Shown here in pieces: positions 17,779 to 27,080 of a stretch of DNA of 64,000 nt. Position 1 is the first letter of the stretch; each line of letters starts with the position of its first letter. The DNA is from Psychrobacter sp. UBA3480 (GTDB taxonomy: Bacteria; Pseudomonadota; Gammaproteobacteria; Pseudomonadales; Moraxellaceae), in assembly GCF_002377945.1 (NCBI RefSeq), contig NZ_DFQV01000009.1, forward strand, positions 38,932-102,931, read 5' to 3'. Under the pieces are notes generated by a model that had not been told where the DNA came from, made no database searches, and saw only the letters and a list, made by a program, of their open reading frames with translations. A program made the translations under genes and the position numbers.

Positions 17779-20550
17779 ATGTCGCTATATCAGCTCAAAA
17801 CTCAGTTTCAAAATCAGCTACGCCCGATAAGCAATACGCTGGTTGAGCAAAATATTACCGCTAACCAAGTGACGGTATCCGCTGTTTTATTAAGTATCGG
17901 TACTGCCTATATCATTGCCAAACCAGCGGCTGAACAGCAGCGGCTGTGGCTTTTATTACCATTATCATTGTTTGTACGTATGGCACTCAATGCCATCGAT
18001 GGCATGATGGCCCGTGAACATGGCCAGGCATCAACGCTAGGAGCCGTGTTAAACGAGGTAGGTGATATGGTTGCCGATACGGCGCTATTAGCGAGCCTGA
18101 CCCCTCATATCCTGACCCCTCATATCAATAACAAAGAACGGCAAACGGTAATAGCCAACTTGCTAACGAATATATCAACTTCTCAGCATCATATCACTGC
18201 TCTGATAGCCCTTAGTATTGGCACCGAGCTGTTGGGCGTTACTAGTAATACCATGTTAGGTGTTCGTGCTAACCAAGGGCCTTTGGGCAAAAGCGACCGC
18301 GCCTTCCTATTAGGGGTGCTTGGTGCCTTTATGGGTAGCAGAGCCAAAGTGCCAGTCGGTATTAAAATGCAGACGTCTTCGCTTCCTGTCAGAATGGGTC
18401 AATTATTTATATTAACAGAGGTGATGCTACTAAAGACTTGTCTCAATCGACTACGTTATATGACAGAGTTATACTTGATGCGTAATCCACCTCAGCTGCG
18501 GCCAGATAAAACTGTTTCTGTCATTGGCCATCATACTGAGCCTAGTAAGCTTAATAAGCTATCCTGCGATAGTTCTCTATTAAATGTTTCAATATTGAAT
18601 GTGTCAGTATCAAATTCTACTATTCAAACTTCCTTTTCGGAGTCCAATACGATGCCCGTCACACCTAGCAATGATCAACCTAATGATCAACGCAGTGATC
18701 AAAAAACAATCGCAAAAAATGATACGGGTTTTGACTTGCCTGCATCTAAAATCATCAATGGTGAAAGCTGTCATAACGCTTATGATGGCACGGCTATTTA
18801 TTATCGCTATTGGCTAACGACGCCTTTAGAAGATATCAAGCAAGCCAACCAACCGTTGCGCCAAGTTATCTTATTGCACCGAGGACATGAGCATTCGGGA
18901 CGATTGGCAGAGCTGGGAGAGCAGTTTGCAAAAGCTGGCTATCAAGTGTTTGCTTGGGATGCGCGTGGTAATGGGCGTTCAGGGGGTATCAAAGATCATG
19001 CTGAGAGCGTTACCGAGCTTGAGCGAGATTTAGAAGGTTTCGTACAACTGGTGATTGGGCAAACAGGTATTGCTATCGAAGATACATTGATTGTCGCTAG
19101 CAGTATCGGCGCGGTATTGGCAGCAGCATGGGTACATGATTATGCGCCTAATATTCGCGGCATGATACTTGGCACGCCTGCGCTCAGTATTCGCTTGTAT
19201 TTGCCCTTTGCCATACCGTCATTGAAGGTGGCGCGTACGCTAGGTCTGATGTCACGTGTCAGCAGCTACGTTAAAGCACAAGTACTGACCCATGATAAAG
19301 ACGCGCAGCAAGCCTACAATGCTGATCCGTTAATCTCCAACAGTATCTCGACCGATTTACTCATTGATACCCATGCAACGGGTCAGCGTCTACTCGATGA
19401 TGCTGGTGCTATCACCGTACCGACGTTTGTCTTATGCGCGGGTAAGGATTATGTGGTCGATAAACAGGCTGAGCGCACCTTTTATGAAGCGATTAACACA
19501 CCGACCAAACGCTGGCAGTTGTATCCAGATAGCTATCATGCAATTTTTCATGAGACCAATAAAGCCGATGTATTCGCCGACTGTATTGAGTTTGCTGAGC
19601 AAGTATTTAGCGCACCAGTCCAAGCACCTGATTTGAGTACGGCTCACTTAAATAGTGCTAGTAAAGATAAAGTGGATCGTTTGGCGATTAAACCATTCAA
19701 TCCAAACTTTGCAATTACCCGTTTTGCGATGCAGAAGTTTGGTCATGTCAGCGATGCGATTGCGACAGGGCTTGAGCATGGATTTGATTCAGGTCATTCA
19801 CTGGATCATGTCTATTACAACAAGCCTAGCGGTCAGAATAAGTTTGGACAAGCAGTTGATAGGTTTTATTTAAATAATATCGGTTGGCAAGGTATTCGTA
19901 TTCGCCGTGAGCATATATTGGAGTTGGCACGCTTAGCACTTGCAGATATCGAAGATAAAAACCAAAGTAGCATTGAGTCATACCAACCAAAACTGTTAGA
20001 TATCGCTAGTGGACATGGTTTTTATGCATTTGATCTGCTGACAGAGTTTACAGAATTACATGCTGAATTACGTGATTATGAGATGCATAATATACAGGCA
20101 TTGCAAGCAAAGGCGGAGCGTTTGGCCATGAGCAGTCGAGTCGTGACCAGTCAAACGGATGCCTTTGATCCTGCCAGTTATATCGATGCAGATACGAATG
20201 ACACTAGTACCGATACTAAAAAATCAGATCTTGCTATTGCTTCAGGGTTATTTGAACTTTTCTCTGATAATGCGCTACCAGCGACAGCCTTAGCGGGTAT
20301 TTATGACAGTTTAAAATCGGGCGGTTATCTAATTTATACCAACCAACCGTGGCACCCTGAACAGGAATTTATCAGTAAAACATTAAACAATCACCGTGGT
20401 AGTAGTTGGGTGATGCGCTGTCGCTCGCAAGCGGAGATGGATCAACTGGTTGAGCGTGCAGGTTTTAAAAAGGTTGCCATGCGTATCGATCGCTTTGGGA
20501 TATTTACCGTGTCATTAGCGATTAAAACTGTACCAGCTGATGATGAGTGA
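17779..20550 (+). CDS. Fusion: CDP-alcohol phosphatidyltransferase, alpha/beta hydrolase, methyltransferase
   Basis: One 923-residue frame with three enzyme units. (1) About 1-230: membrane CDP-alcohol phosphatidyltransferase with DGMMAR-x8-G, but Asn at the first and third usual Asp positions. (2) A polar linker, about 235-325, built partly of microrepeats. (3) About 325-605: alpha/beta hydrolase with HRGHEHSG, DARGNGRSGG, nucleophile ASSIG near 438, GKDYVVD and YHAIFH, a full Ser-Asp-His set. (4) About 650-923: class I SAM methyltransferase-like part with LLDIASGHGFYAF near 738. In E. coli the same parts are split into YnbA and YnbC (from memory). A likely role is making and remodelling an unusual phospholipid. 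The start could be TTG 17767; I chose ATG 17779. Confidence 0.85.
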   Translation: MSLYQLKTQFQNQLRPISNTLVEQNITANQVTVSAVLLSIGTAYIIAKPAAEQQRLWLLLPLSLFVRMALNAIDGMMAREHGQASTLGAVLNEVGDMVADTALLASLTPHILTPHINNKERQTVIANLLTNISTSQHHITALIALSIGTELLGVTSNTMLGVRANQGPLGKSDRAFLLGVLGAFMGSRAKVPVGIKMQTSSLPVRMGQLFILTEVMLLKTCLNRLRYMTELYLMRNPPQLRPDKTVSVIGHHTEPSKLNKLSCDSSLLNVSILNVSVSNSTIQTSFSESNTMPVTPSNDQPNDQRSDQKTIAKNDTGFDLPASKIINGESCHNAYDGTAIYYRYWLTTPLEDIKQANQPLRQVILLHRGHEHSGRLAELGEQFAKAGYQVFAWDARGNGRSGGIKDHAESVTELERDLEGFVQLVIGQTGIAIEDTLIVASSIGAVLAAAWVHDYAPNIRGMILGTPALSIRLYLPFAIPSLKVARTLGLMSRVSSYVKAQVLTHDKDAQQAYNADPLISNSISTDLLIDTHATGQRLLDDAGAITVPTFVLCAGKDYVVDKQAERTFYEAINTPTKRWQLYPDSYHAIFHETNKADVFADCIEFAEQVFSAPVQAPDLSTAHLNSASKDKVDRLAIKPFNPNFAITRFAMQKFGHVSDAIATGLEHGFDSGHSLDHVYYNKPSGQNKFGQAVDRFYLNNIGWQGIRIRREHILELARLALADIEDKNQSSIESYQPKLLDIASGHGFYAFDLLTEFTELHAELRDYEMHNIQALQAKAERLAMSSRVVTSQTDAFDPASYIDADTNDTSTDTKKSDLAIASGLFELFSDNALPATALAGIYDSLKSGGYLIYTNQPWHPEQEFISKTLNNHRGSSWVMRCRSQAEMDQLVERAGFKKVAMRIDRFGIFTVSLAIKTVPADDE
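18096..18125 (+). repeat. Perfect in-frame 15 bp tandem duplication
   Basis: CCTGACCCCTCATAT occurs twice in direct succession and gives LTPHI-LTPHI in the phosphatidyltransferase part of the fusion protein. The perfect match suggests recent slippage. Confidence 0.9.
18670..18705 (+). repeat. Three 12 bp imperfect repeats in the fusion linker
   Basis: AATGATCAACCT, AATGATCAACGC and AGTGATCAAAAA encode NDQP-NDQR-SDQK between the phosphatidyltransferase and hydrolase units. They mark the region as a flexible linker rather than a domain. Confidence 0.85.
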
Positions 20551-20553
20551 TAA

Positions 20554-21750
20554 ATGAATAATCAGCAGGTTAAGCCTTATAAGCGTGTTCAGCTGTTTTC
20601 AGGGGGAGGGTCACGTTTTGGTTACTATTTGGGCAGTTATGCAGCACTAGCAGCGCATGATTTGACGCCAGATATTATCGTTGGTACTTGCGGTGGTAGT
20701 TTGTCTGCTTACTTAGTACAACTTGCGCCTGACCCTAAAGATTTGCAAGCGTTGATGTGCAGCCGTGAGTTGTATCGTGTCATCACTGCGATCAGACATG
20801 TTGCGCCAGATGAAGCCAATAAACGTCTAAAGCTGCGTTATATGACCCATGCACTCAAACGTTGGCGGTTATCAAAGCAAAGGGATAACGGACAAGGACA
20901 ACGTCAAGCAGACAGCTACGAGCGACTGTTAAATGAGCTACAGCAGTTGGCAATGTTTCGTATCGATAACGAGCAGTATTGGCTAGATGAACTGTCGCAG
21001 TTTGCTACTAGTAATAATGATATTAGCAATACTGATAAAGCAACGCCAGAGATAGCCATCATTGCCAGTCGATTGTATCAAGCACCTGCTGATGGCTTAT
21101 GTAATAAAAAAACTGTACTGCAAGAGTTGTTATTTGCGCCGCCGTGCTTAGCAAGTTTGCCAGATTCTATATTAGGTCTGGCTGACGAGCAAATAACATC
21201 ACCAGCGCACACATTTGCAAACGGACGCATACACCCGTCCGTAAAGGTAGAAACACAATGGGATTTTGCCCCAGTGATTCGCGCGTCTATGGCTGACATG
21301 TACTATCTACCGCCAACACATATCACAGAGCTTGGCTGGTGCTTAGGTGGGGTGATCAATCTGACACCGATTGAGCTAGCCTGTCAGTTGGGTAACAGCG
21401 TATTTGCAGAGACCAAGGCAGGTTATGATTCATGGCTGGCTGCTCCCGCGATTCAGCGCGTTTTTGGTTTTGATCCCAATAGGCGATTAGCAGCAGTACA
21501 CGGTTATCAAACAATCAGCGTGTCGCCTCGCACTGACACCACTAATAAAAACTATCAGCTACATTGGTTACCCTTTGCAGATAATGAGCAGCAACTGAGA
21601 GGGCAAAATGTGCAAAAGCGTTTTAACCTAAAGCAAATGACCGTTGAGCTAATACATAGCGACTATGACGGTTTTGTGCAGAAAATGCAGGCGCAATGGC
21701 AATATGGCTATCAGCGCACAGCCGTTTATATACAGCAGCATAAATTATGA
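20554..21750 (+). CDS. Patatin-like protein with altered catalytic residues
   Basis: 398 residues. The start has the patatin oxyanion loop GGGSRFGYYLGSY (about 16-28) and the nucleophile elbow IVGTCGGSLSAY near 42-53. The usual GxSxG serine is Cys (codon 20689). The later DGG motif appears as WCLGGVINLTPIELACQLG near 262, so the catalytic Asp is Leu (codon 21343). Typical patatins are Ser-Asp lipid acyl hydrolases; this one may be inactive, may use Cys, or may bind lipid only. No signal peptide or membrane helix. It starts 3 bp after the fusion gene and overlaps the next gene by 4 bp, so it is in the same operon. Confidence 0.82.
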   Translation: MNNQQVKPYKRVQLFSGGGSRFGYYLGSYAALAAHDLTPDIIVGTCGGSLSAYLVQLAPDPKDLQALMCSRELYRVITAIRHVAPDEANKRLKLRYMTHALKRWRLSKQRDNGQGQRQADSYERLLNELQQLAMFRIDNEQYWLDELSQFATSNNDISNTDKATPEIAIIASRLYQAPADGLCNKKTVLQELLFAPPCLASLPDSILGLADEQITSPAHTFANGRIHPSVKVETQWDFAPVIRASMADMYYLPPTHITELGWCLGGVINLTPIELACQLGNSVFAETKAGYDSWLAAPAIQRVFGFDPNRRLAAVHGYQTISVSPRTDTTNKNYQLHWLPFADNEQQLRGQNVQKRFNLKQMTVELIHSDYDGFVQKMQAQWQYGYQRTAVYIQQHKL

Positions 21751-22574
21751 AAAACCTCGCAAAAGGTATCACTAAAAACCATGCGCCGCATATCATTATC
21801 GTTGGTGGTACAAGTGGCATTGGCTTAGCTTTGGCGTTGCATCATCAGATGCTCGGCTGGCAAGTAAGCGTTGTTGGAAGTAGCGCAGTAAAGATAGCCG
21901 ATATCAACAGCTTACATCCTGCTATTGTGACTTATGTATGCGACTTAACTGACCCAAATCAAACGCAAACGTTATTAGACAATTTGTCAGGTATTCCATT
22001 TCAAAGGCTGATCTATAGTGCGGGTAGTTACACCAATGAGCGTATCCATCACTTAAATCAAGCAGATAGCGACCAGATGTTAGTGATTAACTTACAGGCG
22101 TTTGAGCAAGTTTTTAGATGGGCAAGCAGTCAGTTAAAGCAGCAGTTAAAACAGTCATGTCAGGCATTAGATATGACTAAAGGTGATAGACCTAGCCTCA
22201 TCTGTATTGCCTCTATCGCAGGCACGATAGATTATCCTTATGCCAGTCTATATGCAAAAAGCAAGCGTGCAATGATTGCTACGGCTAGCGCTTATCGAGC
22301 AGCACTTATACCTTATAACATCCAAGTAAACTGTATTGCCTCAGGCTATATCAATACTCAAGCACTACGTGATTTAAACGATGGCGATGCTAGCCATAAG
22401 CCATTTATCATGAGCACGCAAGCAGCGGTTGATCATATTATGCAAGCGATTGACGATAATATAGAACTAGCGATATTTCCACGCTCAATGCGCTATATCA
22501 CGAGTGCCTTAAATTATTTACCTAAGCCTGTGCTCAATTGGATATTGCGCAGTAAACTGGATAAAGCCAAATGA
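21747..22574 (+). CDS. Short-chain dehydrogenase/reductase
   Basis: 275 residues, classical SDR length. The NAD(P)-binding GGTSGIGLALALHHQ is near residue 18. YSAGSY near 90 stands for the usual NNAG. The active site has CIASIAGTIDYPYASLYAKSK near 153, with the catalytic Ser and YxxxK. It is coupled to the patatin-like gene by an ATGA overlap. In this operon it may reduce or oxidise a lipid head group or acyl intermediate; the substrate cannot be read. The C-terminal PRSMRYITSALNYLPKPVLNWILR suggests a membrane-facing tail, as in lipid-acting SDRs. Confidence 0.88.
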   Translation: MKNLAKGITKNHAPHIIIVGGTSGIGLALALHHQMLGWQVSVVGSSAVKIADINSLHPAIVTYVCDLTDPNQTQTLLDNLSGIPFQRLIYSAGSYTNERIHHLNQADSDQMLVINLQAFEQVFRWASSQLKQQLKQSCQALDMTKGDRPSLICIASIAGTIDYPYASLYAKSKRAMIATASAYRAALIPYNIQVNCIASGYINTQALRDLNDGDASHKPFIMSTQAAVDHIMQAIDDNIELAIFPRSMRYITSALNYLPKPVLNWILRSKLDKAK

Positions 22575-22600
22575 CTCTGCTATCTGTGCTTTGATTGTAT

Positions 22601-23509
22601 TTAACCAAATAACCAGTAGAGTAGAGTAAATGCTGGCACTCCAATCAGTAAACTGTCTATCCGATCTAACACCCCACCATGACCAGCGAGCATCGTTCCA
22701 GTGTCTTTTACCCCGTGCTGGCGCTTAAAGGCTGATTCTAATAAGTCTCCAAATATACCGCTTACAGCCAAGCCATAGGCAGCTAATAGACAGATCCACC
22801 AATCAAAAGGGGTGAGCCAAAGACCTAATACTGCTGCCAACATTGCCGCAACTAAACTGCCAAAGATAGCACCTTCAATGCTTTTATTCGGGCTAATAGT
22901 CGGCGCTAGACCTCGTTTAAACAGCTTACGTCCAAGCAGTCTTCCACATAGATATTGGGCAATATCGTTGAACTGACTGGCAAATAATACGAAGAGTAAA
23001 ACGCCATATTGTTCGCGTTGCCAGGTCAATTGCTGTAAGACAATAAGACTAATAATGAGTGAGATGAATGCAATACTCAGTAGCAGGTCTAAGGAGTTAA
23101 GCCGCGTATAGTGTTGAGTCAGATTGAGAGAGGTTTTTGGTAGCAGGGGAGTACTTGGCTGTAAGCCTTGCGCTTGGAGTTTATGAATGAGTACGGCTTT
23201 ACTGCGTAAACACCATAGGCGTTTAATCTCGTAGCTGCCGCGTAAACCAATTAATATAAAAAATAAAATGAGCAGCCATTGATAGACATATACTTGCAAA
23301 TGAGAACCTTGCGTATCGTTTGTTATTTTTGCAATCACATAGCAAGTGCAGAGTGCGGCTAGCATCAACCACCACGAGCGGGCTATCAGGTAGATTTTTG
23401 GCAAACGTTTGCGCAGACGAGGTACGGCAAGTACACCCCAAGCCAAGCTGACAATTATCATCAAGGCAATCACAAACACAATATCAGAAGCCATACCATG
23501 GACACTCAA
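22601..23509 (-). CDS. CdsA-like phosphatidate cytidylyltransferase (YnbB-like)
   Basis: 302 residues with seven or eight membrane helices. The C-terminal family signature is complete: [20 protein letters not shown] followed by GGVLDRIDS (about 255-283), with the conserved K/R, Asp and His. These enzymes make CDP-diacylglycerol from CTP and phosphatidate, the donor used by CDP-alcohol phosphatidyltransferases. Length and context resemble E. coli YnbB more than the housekeeping CdsA, which normally sits beside ispU and dxr. It converges on the SDR gene with 26 bp between stops, so it forms its own transcript within the module. Confidence 0.88.
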   Translation of the reverse strand: MSVHGMASDIVFVIALMIIVSLAWGVLAVPRLRKRLPKIYLIARSWWLMLAALCTCYVIAKITNDTQGSHLQVYVYQWLLILFFILIGLRGSYEIKRLWCLRSKAVLIHKLQAQGLQPSTPLLPKTSLNLTQHYTRLNSLDLLLSIAFISLIISLIVLQQLTWQREQYGVLLFVLFASQFNDIAQYLCGRLLGRKLFKRGLAPTISPNKSIEGAIFGSLVAAMLAAVLGLWLTPFDWWICLLAAYGLAVSGIFGDLLESAFKRQHGVKDTGTMLAGHGGVLDRIDSLLIGVPAFTLLYWLFG

Positions 23510-23621
23510 AGAAGAGGTAATATTTTAAGCCTATCCATAATGATAGCTTAAATGCTTCTTTAACTATAGTGTTAGATATCCTCTTGATGGGTTTGGCTAT
23601 TATCTGTTATCTGTCGTAGGT

Positions 23622-25511
23622 TTAAATGTGGTCAGTAACTGGTATCGGACAACGCTCATTTTCTATAATGTGAGAAAAGGAGCTAAGCGTAGTTTTTCTT
23701 AATGGCAGAATGATACTGGTTAAAGGCGTTTCAGCTAAGTTAGGATAATCCTCGCGATAATGTCCACCGCGACTCTCAAAGCGCTGATAAGCCGATTGGA
23801 CAATCATCGTTGCTAACGCTAATTGCCTCACCAATTGAAAAATGGCAAGCTCACTGTCAGTAGTAGGGGCGTTACTGCTCATATCAGATAGCATGGTTTT
23901 ATTATGTTCCATTGACTCTTGCCACTGCTCAATTTGTCGCAATGCTTGCTCTAATTGTTTGGCACTACGTGTAATGCCCATATTTGCGGTCAAAAGAGCT
24001 TTCAATGCTATAGTTATCCCTGCAATATCTACGTCAGAATGAAACGCCTTATCGACCTTATAAGTTGGATACGATGACTGCTTAGAAGGGGGCAAGATGA
24101 CAAATTGCGTGTTTTCTAATGTCGGATATTGCCAAATATCGGCAGCTAACTGATGCAGTCCATAATAGGCAGTCGTATGTGGCTGTGCCGTTTCCTCTAA
24201 AGCTTCTAAGTTCTTTAAGCATTTTAATTTTGTTAGGTAACGAGGCAAATTAGCGGCGATGTTACGACCAACCACCACACACTCCAACAATGAATTGCTT
24301 GCTAAACGATTGGCTCCATGCAGCCCTGTATAAGCAACTTCGCCTGCTGCATATAGCCCTGCAATATCAGTCAAACCATTGGCGCAAGTCACCACGCCGC
24401 CACAACTATAGTGGGCAGTCGGAGCGACTGGAATAGGATCTGTGGTCATATCAACGCCGAGTGCTAGCAGCGTCTGATAAATTTGCGGGAAATGTGCCTG
24501 TATAAATGCGGCTGGCAAGTGACTGACATCAAGATGCACGTAGCCAAGTCCGTTACTACTAATCTGATTGGCTATTGCTCGAGCGACGATATCGCGTGGC
24601 GCCAATTCAGCGCGCTCATCAACGTCTAGCATAAAGCGCACACCAGTCTGCGGACAATAGAGTCGTCCACCTTCACCGCGTAACGCTTCAGATATCAAAA
24701 AGCTGCTATCATCTAATGCCAGACCCGTTGGGTGAAATTGAATAAATTCTAAATTTGCCAAACGACAGCCTGCTTGCCATGCCATCATGACGCCATCACC
24801 GACACAGACCTTAGGTGCGCTGGCACGCTTAAATAGTTGACCTAAGCCACCACTAGCGAGTACAACAGCCGCACTATGAATGGTGAGTTGGCGCTCATTG
24901 ACATGATCAAAGACCAGCGCCCCTCGGCAATGTTTAATCTCGCTATCGTTCATGCTAAAAGAGGAGCTGCTAATCATAGGTGAAGTCAGTAACTCTAACG
25001 CTTCATGATAAGGCAAGATGGTGATATTGGACGCAGTCTGTGCTTTGACGGTTAATGCGTCCATCACGTGCCGACCCGTTGCATCATCCGCATGAGCCAC
25101 ACGTCTACAGCCATGACCGCCTTCTTTGGTCAAGTGTAAGTCACTGGTTGTTAAGACTGAAAAATCAGGTGTATTATCATTTTCTTTAGTTAAATTAGAT
25201 TGAGTAAATGGTACACCTTGTTCGCATAACCACTGCACCGCTTGCTGTCCAGCACCCAAGATACGAGCAGTATTATCCGTCGCACACAATCCTGCACCAG
25301 CAATTAAGGTATCAGCGACATGATCAGTCACAGAGTCTGCTTTGTCTAAGCTAGCTGCGATACCACCTTGAGCGTAGTGACTTGAGCACACCTCAAGTGC
25401 CGCTTTGCTTAAAACAGTGATATTCAGCGATTTTGGCAGAAATAGTGCGGTGCTCAAACCTGCCAGACCAGCCCCAATAATAAGAACATCAGTTTTTATA
25501 ATATTACTCAT
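23622..25511 (-). CDS. nadB: L-aspartate oxidase
   Basis: First step of de novo NAD synthesis: FAD-dependent oxidation of L-aspartate to iminoaspartate, which NadA then uses. Visible motifs are LIIGAGLAGLSTALFL near the start, HYAQGGIAASL near 50 and QFHPTGL near 260. EALRGEGGRLY near 282 and RDIVARAI near 308 follow, with HYSCGGVVTCANGL and GLHGANRLASNSLLE near 370-405. About 629 residues from this start, longer than the usual 540 through insertions in the C-terminal helical part. I chose ATG 25511 because AGGAG lies 10 bp upstream; an in-frame start at 25595 would overlap nadA. It is downstream of nadA and probably co-transcribed. Confidence 0.94.
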   Translation of the reverse strand: MSNIIKTDVLIIGAGLAGLSTALFLPKSLNITVLSKAALEVCSSHYAQGGIAASLDKADSVTDHVADTLIAGAGLCATDNTARILGAGQQAVQWLCEQGVPFTQSNLTKENDNTPDFSVLTTSDLHLTKEGGHGCRRVAHADDATGRHVMDALTVKAQTASNITILPYHEALELLTSPMISSSSFSMNDSEIKHCRGALVFDHVNERQLTIHSAAVVLASGGLGQLFKRASAPKVCVGDGVMMAWQAGCRLANLEFIQFHPTGLALDDSSFLISEALRGEGGRLYCPQTGVRFMLDVDERAELAPRDIVARAIANQISSNGLGYVHLDVSHLPAAFIQAHFPQIYQTLLALGVDMTTDPIPVAPTAHYSCGGVVTCANGLTDIAGLYAAGEVAYTGLHGANRLASNSLLECVVVGRNIAANLPRYLTKLKCLKNLEALEETAQPHTTAYYGLHQLAADIWQYPTLENTQFVILPPSKQSSYPTYKVDKAFHSDVDIAGITIALKALLTANMGITRSAKQLEQALRQIEQWQESMEHNKTMLSDMSSNAPTTDSELAIFQLVRQLALATMIVQSAYQRFESRGGHYREDYPNLAETPLTSIILPLRKTTLSSFSHIIENERCPIPVTDHI

Positions 25512-25581
25512 ATCATTGCTGCTCCTGTTATTTTTATAGCGAGTAGTGCTGGAACGATCAACTGAATACGACTGACTCATG

Positions 25582-26721
25582 CTAGGCTGCCCCAACGTTA
25601 GCGAACAGTGTACGGTCTTTTACTATGTCGCCACTGGCGGCTACGCGTTGCTTTTGTGATTCAGCAAAATCGAGCATCCGTTGTAATGGTTTTTTTGCTG
25701 CAGTCGCGAGCTCAGGTGTCATTAGCACTTCACCGCTTTGATTAGTTAAGCACTGCTCAATTCCTTTTAGACCGTTCATGGCCATCCAAGGACAAAACGC
25801 ACAGCTCTTACAGCTTGCACTTTCACCAGCAGTTGGTGCGGCCAAGAATCGCTTGTTTGGCGAGCGTTTTTGCATCTCGTGCAATATACCCAAATCAGTA
25901 GCGACGATAAAGGTATCAGCATCCATCTCATACGTTGATTGCAAAAGCTTGCTAGTCGAGCCGACCACATCAGCGAGTGCCACCACGCTATCAGGTGACT
26001 CAGGATGTACCAAGACTTTGGCCTCTGGATGTTCCTCTTTTAATTGCATTAGCTCAGTGGCTTTAAATTCGTTATGTACCAAACAAGACCCTTGCCAAAG
26101 CAGCATATCTGCGCCAGTCTCACGAGCGATGTATTTGCCCAAATGACGGTCAGGTCCCCAAATAATCGGCTCACCTTGGGCGTGTAAATGACGAACGATG
26201 TCGATACCGACAGATGAGGTCACTACCCAATCAGCTCTCGCTTTTACCGCGGCGCTGGTATTGGCATAGACGACCACAGTACGTTCAGGATGAGCATCAC
26301 AAAATGCTGAAAACTCATCAGCAGGGCAGCCTAAATCAAGCGAGCACTCGGCTTCCAAATCTGGCATGAGGACGGTCTTTTCCATGCTTAATATTTTTGC
26401 TGATTCACCCATGAAGCGTACACCAGCGACAACCAATGTTTGGGCGCTATGAGCTTGTCCAAACCGAGCCATTTCAAGTGAGTCACCGACGCAGCCACCC
26501 GTTGCCAATGCCAAGTCTTGGATAAAAGGGTCGACATAGTAGTGTGCTACCAGTACGGCATTATTCTCTTTCAGTAGCTTCTTGATATTTTCTTCAACCA
26601 TGATACGTTCAGCGCGAGGCAAATCTGCTGGCATTTTAGCCTTAGCATATTCAATATTCATCTGAGTGGCGATGCGATTGTCCGTACTCATGATAGGTGC
26701 GTCGTAAGGATATTTTTTCAT
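25582..26721 (-). CDS. nadA: Quinolinate synthase
   Basis: [4Fe-4S] enzyme that condenses iminoaspartate with dihydroxyacetone phosphate to quinolinate. About 379 residues. Motifs: [19 protein letters not shown] near 60, [12 protein letters not shown] near 112, and the cluster cysteines in [17 protein letters not shown] and [16 protein letters not shown] and [16 protein letters not shown] near 285 also fit the family. The first ATG at 26790 gives a hydrophobic 23-residue leader that is not typical; I chose ATG 26721. A perfect palindrome sits 86-110 bp upstream inside a plausible promoter, the putative NrtR operator. Confidence 0.95.
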   Translation of the reverse strand: MKKYPYDAPIMSTDNRIATQMNIEYAKAKMPADLPRAERIMVEENIKKLLKENNAVLVAHYYVDPFIQDLALATGGCVGDSLEMARFGQAHSAQTLVVAGVRFMGESAKILSMEKTVLMPDLEAECSLDLGCPADEFSAFCDAHPERTVVVYANTSAAVKARADWVVTSSVGIDIVRHLHAQGEPIIWGPDRHLGKYIARETGADMLLWQGSCLVHNEFKATELMQLKEEHPEAKVLVHPESPDSVVALADVVGSTSKLLQSTYEMDADTFIVATDLGILHEMQKRSPNKRFLAAPTAGESASCKSCAFCPWMAMNGLKGIEQCLTNQSGEVLMTPELATAAKKPLQRMLDFAESQKQRVAASGDIVKDRTLFANVGAA

Positions 26722-26806
26722 AATGGCAGCCTTTGTTGGTGCAATAACGATAAATGTATGAGCTAAAAAATAGATAATTGGGAATAGCAAATTTATAAGT
26801 TGTCTT

Positions 26807-26831
26807 AATTATGCTCATTTTGAGCATAATT
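26807..26831. promoter_or_regulatory. Putative NrtR operator at the nadA promoter
   Basis: AATTATGCTCA and TGAGCATAATT form a perfect 11 bp inverted repeat around TTT. On the minus strand it fills the 17 bp spacer of a good promoter, TTGTAA (26830-26835) and ATAATT (26807-26812), reading into nadA-nadB. The regulator gene lies divergently 250 bp away, and a close copy lies before nadC (21 of 25 positions). Binding is inferred. Confidence 0.8.
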
Positions 26832-27080
26832 ACAAGTGGTTTTTTATACTCAATAAGTCAAAAGATTAGGTTTAGTGCTCAAAGTGATGTGTAATTAAGC
26901 CGTATTGAGCTTAAACATAGTGCTAATTCATGCCTCTTATGACTATTTATCGTTATTGATTTTTCATACTTACAACCACAGACTATGATAGTTTTAGATT
27001 CGAGCTATACTAAGCCATACCATAGCTATTAACCCCAATAGCCTTTCACATTTCAGAAAAAAAGGATAATTCTCAAAGCC
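26832..27080. other. Rest of the nadA-nrtR divergent upstream region
   Basis: Gene-free and A+T-rich. Two partial half-sites resembling the operator occur, GTGCTCAAAG near 26875 and TTGAGCTTAAAC near 26906, which could be weak or lost sites. No clear promoter for nrtR was recognised. Confidence 0.5.

Noticed and set aside
25778..26146. 122-codon plus-strand ORF inside nadA
   Set aside because: It is antisense to conserved Fe-S parts of nadA and is explained by codon bias.
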